64,000 nucleotides of DNA from contig NZ_JACKTY010000028.1 of the NCBI RefSeq assembly GCF_025822605.1, forward strand, positions 62,555 to 126,554, read 5' to 3'. Source of the stretch: Mycolicibacterium komossense. GTDB lineage: Bacteria; Actinomycetota; Actinomycetes; Mycobacteriales; Mycobacteriaceae. The notes under the pieces were generated by a model. The model was not told where the DNA came from. It worked only from the letters and a program-made list of their open reading frames with translations, and made no database searches. Shown here in pieces: positions 59,593-64,000 of the stretch. The stretch's first letter is position 1, and every line of letters starts with the position of its first letter. The position numbers and the translations under genes are program-made.

Positions 59593-62163
59593 TCACTGGG
59601 CATCGGCCGGAGTGCTCACTTTGTGCCGTCGCTTGATATCCCTCAGCATGTCGTGGCAGATCTTCAGATCGGCAGGCTGAGGTGGACTTGTGTCGTGGTC
59701 GGAATCGTTGAGAATACGAGCAAGAGTCGTCCACTGTCCCGGCTCGTTGGGGGCCTTGGCGTGGCCGGTGACCAACGGGCGAAGTTCTCTTAAGTTCTTA
59801 TTGTCGTAGTCGGGGAGCGAGGCATCCACATCGCCTGCGGCAGCCCGCGCCGCTACCAGAATGTGTTTTGCGAGCCTCTCCGTTGCAATCCGGAGACTGT
59901 TTCCCGCAGCCCTTCGATTCTCTATCAGTGGTGAACTCATTTGACTGGAGGCGTCGAGCATGAGGCGCTCAAAGTCATCGCCTGTGCGGATGATGCGCGT
60001 GCCAACTCGTGGATCAAGGAGATTGGCGCAAAATTCGTTGATGCGCAGATGCTGATGAAGAGTTTGAAGCGTTCGGGCAAGCTCTGCGTCATGTGTTGCC
60101 ACGATCACTTGGCGGCCATCCTCGAGCAGTTTTGCGACGACAGAGCCTGCGAAGGTATAGCGATGCTCCCGGTCGGAGCCCGGTACTGGGTCATCAAGGA
60201 AAATGGCAGGGCAGTCCAGCAACTGGCATCGGGCCAAGAAGGCTGCCAAGCCCAAGGCGTTGACCTGGCTGTTACTGAGGACGGCGAGCGCGTTGCGGAT
60301 CACTCCACTGCCAGCCGGTTCGGGCACTAGCGACGCCGTCAAGTCGAGGTAGCGGTTTCCCGAACCGCGCCGGGAAATGCGATCGAACACGGTTAGTTCG
60401 TTGGGGCGCATCAGTGACCACCAGGTCCGAATCTCGTCGGCCATCAGCTCGAGCTTTTGGTCGAGGACCTTCTTAATGGCGCTGACAATGACGCGTTGCG
60501 CCGCCTTCAAACGAGTGGTGCAGCCATCTGCGTTCCTTTGTCGAACGATGGCCTGCCACACCAATTCGGTATTGCTGGAAAGCTCAATCAGCGCCATCCA
60601 GCCGTCGGTCGCACTCAGCGCCGAGAGTCTGGGCTCCACGTCCTCGATGCAGATATCTGATGCCGCAAGGGATCTTTCGACTGCCGATGCGTGCTTCTCC
60701 AGGCATTGACGCATGACGAGGTCGCGCTGTACTAGCTCGGTGATGTCTGGGTCCGCGACGTCGAGTAGCTGTTCAAGTCGATCGACGATTCGCCCGAGGA
60801 CGGGCTGTACTGCCTCGATTGCATCGTTGAGGTCGTTGGCCGCAGTCTTGAGTGAAATCGCTGCCGCCACAGCAATATCGAAGTCCTCGGTGCTATCACC
60901 CAGTTGGAGGATCGTTCCGCTGTATGCACTGCGTTGCTCAACGGTCCACGATGCAGCGGTCGGCGTTGTCTGTGCTGACCAGTCTCTGATCCTCTTCAGA
61001 TCAGCGGCGAGACTGAGGACTGTGGTGCGAAGCGCGGATCCAGATTGCGTAAGGCCTTGTTGGTCGGCCACCTGCCGCCGGATGGCGGCAAGTCGCTCAG
61101 CGGTCAAGGCATCAGATGTCTGACACAGCGGACAGTCAATGGGTCCGTCACCGTCATGTTGCACGACCACATCGACACTGAGCGCGGCCGTGAGAAGCGG
61201 CAGCACGTCGGAGACGGATCGCTCTAGGGTGCCTGCAAGTGTGTTGTAGTCGGATAATCGCGCTGTTAGCGCTACGTCGTCGGGGACTTGCTCATGCTTT
61301 TCAGATCTTGTGACCTCAATGTGTATACCTGGCTGAGTATTTCGACTTGGCCGTAGTTGGCGAACGGGCACCACGCTGTTCTGCCGCGAAGCAAGCTCGC
61401 GCTGGACTCGGTCAATTGCCGTGACGAGCGGTTGCTCATCTGGTACGTCTTCCGGTGGGGGCGGCATGATCGTGTTCAGCACTGTCAGCATGGAAGTCGC
61501 GAGTTGCTGTTCGCTCGTCACCTGCGAAGCTGTCAGCATTTGCGACAACGCTGGGACTGAGGCAAGCGAGTCAAACTTCTGGACTAATGACTCCCGCGGT
61601 CGTGCCTCCCTTTCGGTGACGAGGGAGGCGATTTCGGTGCGCACTAAGTCCAGGTCAGCGACTTCGAGCATTGCTTTGAAGTAGTCGCTTCGATCGCCCG
61701 GCTTGGCAGAAACCGCATAGCGCAGTGCATGTTCAAGCAGCACCGGGGCAGCTAGAGGAGGATCTGATAGGTGAAGACCGACGTCGGTCACCGACTCGGT
61801 CGTTACCCCGTTCACCGTCAACGTGCTTTCGCAGTCGGTAGCTCCGCGGTAATCGACGTTGAGTTCTCGGCGGATGATCGCCTCAGTCCCATTTGCGTCG
61901 AGCAATCCCACTTCTACGTAGACCTGAGCCGCCGGACCGATATGCGCGTTTCGCAAGGCCCCTTCGAATTCACCCGGGCTGCCGCCGGCGAGTTGACGCC
62001 GCGAGATTGTGCCGGTGTGAAGAAATTCAAATGCCTCGGCCAGGCTCGTTTTTCCTTGGCTGTTGTCTGCGTGGATGACCGTCAACCCAGCGCTTAGCTC
62101 AACCCGCTGCGGCTCGACACCGTATGACCGAAACCCACAGACTTCGATGTACGAGATCGTCAA
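59593..62163 (-). CDS. Rad50/SMC-like ATPase with zinc hook
   Basis: This 856-residue P-loop ATPase of the RecF/Rad50/SMC class is predicted to bind DNA and use ATP to act on ends or loops. Walker A is an unusual ADNSQGKTS (Lys38). A central CPLC at 344-347 between helical arms is a Rad50-type zinc hook. An ABC signature-like LSNSQVNALGLA lies near 629, Walker B in AIFLDDP near 654-659 and the H-loop in VIVATHD. About 150 further residues follow the ATPase head. It overlaps the 66-residue gene by 4 bases. Related ATPases occur in Lamassu, RloC-like and other phage-defence modules, but no known system is matched by sight. Confidence 0.85.
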   Translation of the reverse strand: MTISYIEVCGFRSYGVEPQRVELSAGLTVIHADNSQGKTSLAEAFEFLHTGTISRRQLAGGSPGEFEGALRNAHIGPAAQVYVEVGLLDANGTEAIIRRELNVDYRGATDCESTLTVNGVTTESVTDVGLHLSDPPLAAPVLLEHALRYAVSAKPGDRSDYFKAMLEVADLDLVRTEIASLVTEREARPRESLVQKFDSLASVPALSQMLTASQVTSEQQLATSMLTVLNTIMPPPPEDVPDEQPLVTAIDRVQRELASRQNSVVPVRQLRPSRNTQPGIHIEVTRSEKHEQVPDDVALTARLSDYNTLAGTLERSVSDVLPLLTAALSVDVVVQHDGDGPIDCPLCQTSDALTAERLAAIRRQVADQQGLTQSGSALRTTVLSLAADLKRIRDWSAQTTPTAASWTVEQRSAYSGTILQLGDSTEDFDIAVAAAISLKTAANDLNDAIEAVQPVLGRIVDRLEQLLDVADPDITELVQRDLVMRQCLEKHASAVERSLAASDICIEDVEPRLSALSATDGWMALIELSSNTELVWQAIVRQRNADGCTTRLKAAQRVIVSAIKKVLDQKLELMADEIRTWWSLMRPNELTVFDRISRRGSGNRYLDLTASLVPEPAGSGVIRNALAVLSNSQVNALGLAAFLARCQLLDCPAIFLDDPVPGSDREHRYTFAGSVVAKLLEDGRQVIVATHDAELARTLQTLHQHLRINEFCANLLDPRVGTRIIRTGDDFERLMLDASSQMSSPLIENRRAAGNSLRIATERLAKHILVAARAAAGDVDASLPDYDNKNLRELRPLVTGHAKAPNEPGQWTTLARILNDSDHDTSPPQPADLKICHDMLRDIKRRHKVSTPADAQ

Positions 62164-62360
62164 GAGCGTGCCTTACCCGTGGAGTTTTCCCGCTCGTCGG
62201 GCCCGTCCCAACCGCTGGCAATCTTTCGAAGGTTCGCTTGAGCTTCCGGCAGAGAAGCGGCTGAAAACGCTGCCACCAATTGGGCTGCGTCCGAGTCCTT
62301 TTCGAGCAACTGAGCGAGCTTGTCCAGGTTAGGTATGAGGTCATTCATCGAATTCTCCAT
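62160..62360 (-). CDS. Small protein coupled to the SMC-like ATPase
   Basis: The 66-residue product (62 if it starts at ATG 62348, which has GGAGA upstream) is mostly helical. Heptad-like leucines run through LIPNLDKLAQLLEKDSDAAQLVAAFSAASLPEAQANLRKIA. Its stop overlaps the ATPase start (ATGA), so the two are made together. It is a likely small subunit or regulator of the ATPase. No family is recognised. Confidence 0.65.
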   Translation of the reverse strand: MENSMNDLIPNLDKLAQLLEKDSDAAQLVAAFSAASLPEAQANLRKIASGWDGPDERENSTGKARS

Positions 62361-62452
62361 CTTGATTCGGCGCCGTCTGCAAGCGCTTCGCTAGCCAACC
62401 GGCCCACCGCCACTTGGCCCGGGAACACGCAGTGGTAGCCGTGTAGCGATCC

Positions 62453-63421
62453 TCACGTTTGCGCGCCTGGGGACTTCTGAGGTGTTGAGCCAGCCGGGTT
62501 TTCGCTGTCGTCGTGGTCGTGGTGCAGGCGGTCGCATAGCCCGAGACCGGGGCCCGTCAAGTACCCCTCAAGATCAGCGTCTTTAAAGTGTTCTGCCCAC
62601 GACGTGTACGTTGGCTCCGACCGCCAGTTGCAGGCACCGCAGACCGTGGACTCGTAAAACCCTTCGCGAGAGTCATCTTTTACGATGTCCTCCTCCAATT
62701 TGTAAGATTCGCACCTCGGGCACCGCTCAGGTTCTCCATCTTCGTGTCGGCGGATCAATTTGCCGAGACTCCCAAGAACATGCGCTGTAGCTTCGAGCAC
62801 GAGATCTGCGTCGTATTCGTTTGCGTTACTGTTGTGTTGGAGCCACACGGTTAGGTCCCAAGTCTTCTCGGCGAGCGCCTTCATGTAAGACCGCATGCGT
62901 CCTTCGGTGAGGCGGTCGGCGAAGATATTCGCCCAGCCTTTGAAGTCCGCGGCCTTCGGCCGTTCGGCGATTTCACCAACCCATTCTGAGTCAGCGTGTT
63001 CTTTGGCCACTGCGATAAGTGCGTCTCGGCATTTGATGCCGACTGCCTGGTAGTCCTCGGCTTCCGTCGCCTCGTTCATAGCCTGAAGTGCCTGACGATA
63101 ACGACGCCAAGACGTCGGAACGTGTTCTTCGTCCTCGTCCGCAAGTTCCGATCGGCTACGTTCAGCCATCATTACGCCAAGTCCGATATGAAATGTCAAT
63201 GCGTGTTCGGCCTTTGGGAAATCCGTCTGTAGGTAGAGGTTGGTCGGGTCGGTGACCACCCACCATCGCGTCGATGCGCCATGGACGTCGTAGATTTCGT
63301 GGGTACGACCAAGGACACGTTGCGACCCAATCTTCTGGACCAACCCGGCTTGGTCGTCATCGGGTGACTGGGTATTGACGTAGTCCCGGATGTAACGCTC
63401 TTCACTCTCAGTTAGATCCAT
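62453..63421 (-). CDS. Zinc-ribbon protein of the SMC-like operon
   Basis: The 322-residue protein has an N-terminal alpha/beta part with TRWWVVTDPTNLYLQTDFPKAEHALTFHIGL. A helical middle (about 105-220) contains EAEDYQAVGIKCRDALIAVAKEH. A zinc ribbon is made by Cys234, Cys237, Cys261 and Cys264 (CPRC and CGAC). ATG 63421 is chosen because upstream sequence belongs to the recombinase gene, which it overlaps by 14 bases. I do not recognise the family. Its place between a recombinase and an SMC-like ATPase suggests a DNA-recognition or sensor role. Confidence 0.7.
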   Translation of the reverse strand: MDLTESEERYIRDYVNTQSPDDDQAGLVQKIGSQRVLGRTHEIYDVHGASTRWWVVTDPTNLYLQTDFPKAEHALTFHIGLGVMMAERSRSELADEDEEHVPTSWRRYRQALQAMNEATEAEDYQAVGIKCRDALIAVAKEHADSEWVGEIAERPKAADFKGWANIFADRLTEGRMRSYMKALAEKTWDLTVWLQHNSNANEYDADLVLEATAHVLGSLGKLIRRHEDGEPERCPRCESYKLEEDIVKDDSREGFYESTVCGACNWRSEPTYTSWAEHFKDADLEGYLTGPGLGLCDRLHHDHDDSENPAGSTPQKSPGAQT

Positions 63422-64000
63422 CAGTCCGTTCACTCCTTGACGGTGCCGCGTTTCGCGAACTTGCGTAGTTTGCCCAGGTCGTCCCGGCCAGATCCGCGTG
63501 TTTCTGGGTGACTTGATCGCTGTAGCCGAGCATTTCGGCGACCAGGGGAGCGGGGATTTCGGAGACGAGAGTTTGGAGGGCGGTGTTGCGCGCACCTTGC
63601 AGGTTTATGCCGACTCCCCGTAGTCGCATCATGACGGCCTGCGGATCAATGTGCCGACCGGGTCGGCTACTCGGGAAGAGCCACGGTGTGCCTACTGCTC
63701 CGCCGGTGGTACGCAGGTTGGGGCGATGGCGAAGGTGGTAGTTCAGTTGGGAGGCGAATGGCTCGGGGACGGGGATGGGGTCCTTACCGAGCGCGATCCG
63801 GGTCTCTCCATCGGCTTGAGATATCGCAGTGGACTGCAGGGCCGCGATCTTGGTCAGCGGCTGGGCGTAGAGGAGTAGCAGGACGCCGGCAACCCGGTAG
63901 GGAAGGCTCTCGGAGTCGCCAGTGAGCAGTTCCTTGAGCCATGCCAGGCGTTGGTCTTGGGTGATCGTCGGACTGGTTTTCGCGTCTCGGAAACCGATCT
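63408..64000 (-). CDS. Tyrosine-recombinase-like protein, partial (5' end outside window)
   Basis: The C-terminal 196 codons are open to the window edge on the minus strand. The frame reads LAWLKELLTGDSESLPYRVA, then VLLLLYAQPLTKIAALQ, GTPWLFPSSRPGRHIDPQAV and GARNTALQTLVSEIPAPLVA. It ends with MLGYSDQVTQKHADLAGTTW and ANYAS. This matches actinobacterial XerD-like recombinases. The usual first catalytic Arg (in a GLR.SEL motif) is replaced by YAQPLTK, and the HxxR box reads QGARN, so only the second Arg and a C-terminal Tyr are visible. It may be a non-catalytic DNA-binding relative. It overlaps the zinc-ribbon gene by 14 bases. Confidence 0.72.
   Translation of the reverse strand, partial: IGFRDAKTSPTITQDQRLAWLKELLTGDSESLPYRVAGVLLLLYAQPLTKIAALQSTAISQADGETRIALGKDPIPVPEPFASQLNYHLRHRPNLRTTGGAVGTPWLFPSSRPGRHIDPQAVMMRLRGVGINLQGARNTALQTLVSEIPAPLVAEMLGYSDQVTQKHADLAGTTWANYASSRNAAPSRSERTDGSN

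Noticed and set aside
1-64000. CRISPR array, tRNA or rRNA genes, insertion sequences
   Set aside because: No regular spacer-repeat array, no cloverleaf or rRNA sequence and no transposase domain were found on reading both strands; only the dispersed repeats described are present.

Overview
The window is high-GC actinobacterial DNA and looks like a fast-growing environmental Mycobacterium (Mycolicibacterium-type). The evidence is an exported YkuD L,D-transpeptidase, LLM/F420-type oxidoreductases, an LGFP-repeat lipoprotein, a GAP-family (sulfolipid-addressing type) membrane protein, an Xre/MbcA-RES toxin-antitoxin pair and a mycobacterial-size arylsulfatase. No rRNA, tRNA, CRISPR array or intact insertion sequence was seen. 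The content is almost entirely accessory: catabolic enzymes, many TetR/AraC/PucR/Xre regulators, and at least eight decayed genes.

Layout: 0-4.2 kb holds an L,D-transpeptidase, a decayed LLM monooxygenase and a large arylsulfatase. 4.2-13.6 kb is a B12-dependent diol dehydratase module: reactivase, small subunit and fused large/medium subunit on the minus strand, divergent from an APC permease and a PucR regulator, followed by an M20 amidohydrolase and a TRIC channel. 13.6-25.3 kb holds LLM oxidoreductases, SDR, Xre and TetR regulators, a lipoprotein, a GMC oxidoreductase, a SpoIIM-like membrane protein, a chimeric protein with a creatinase/prolidase-type N-terminus, and methyltransferase and SGNH-esterase remnants. 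25.4-39.1 kb is a run of regulator-guarded modules: FAD monooxygenase/TetR, GAP protein/TetR/sulfatase, esterase/TetR, a decayed two-component system, a decayed P450, and TetR/FAD monooxygenase. Several of these have clear palindromic operators. 39.2-43.9 kb carries a family of dispersed repeats around a toxin-antitoxin pair, a decayed beta-propeller-like gene and a second copy of a small membrane-protein cassette. 43.9-48.3 kb holds a Tat-type sulfatase and an NAD(P)-binding protein/FAD monooxygenase pair.

48.3-57.0 kb is a coherent cluster around two tandem AraC paralogues: two alpha/beta hydrolases, an SDR, an NTF2-like protein, a bestrophin-like membrane protein and a benzoylformate decarboxylase. 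In front of four of its transcription units I find the same bipartite element: GTGCAC (one half-site is GTGCGC), then 15 bases, then GTGCAC, always repeated at exactly 21 bp. This looks like an undescribed AraC regulon for an aromatic 2-oxoacid pathway.

57.4-64.0 kb is an island-like segment. A PIN-like protein and an uncharacterised partner face a minus-strand operon made of a tyrosine-recombinase-like gene (cut by the window end), a zinc-ribbon protein, a 66-residue protein and an 856-residue Rad50/SMC-like ATPase with a CPLC zinc hook. This is the best candidate in the window for an uncharacterised defence or DNA-processing system.
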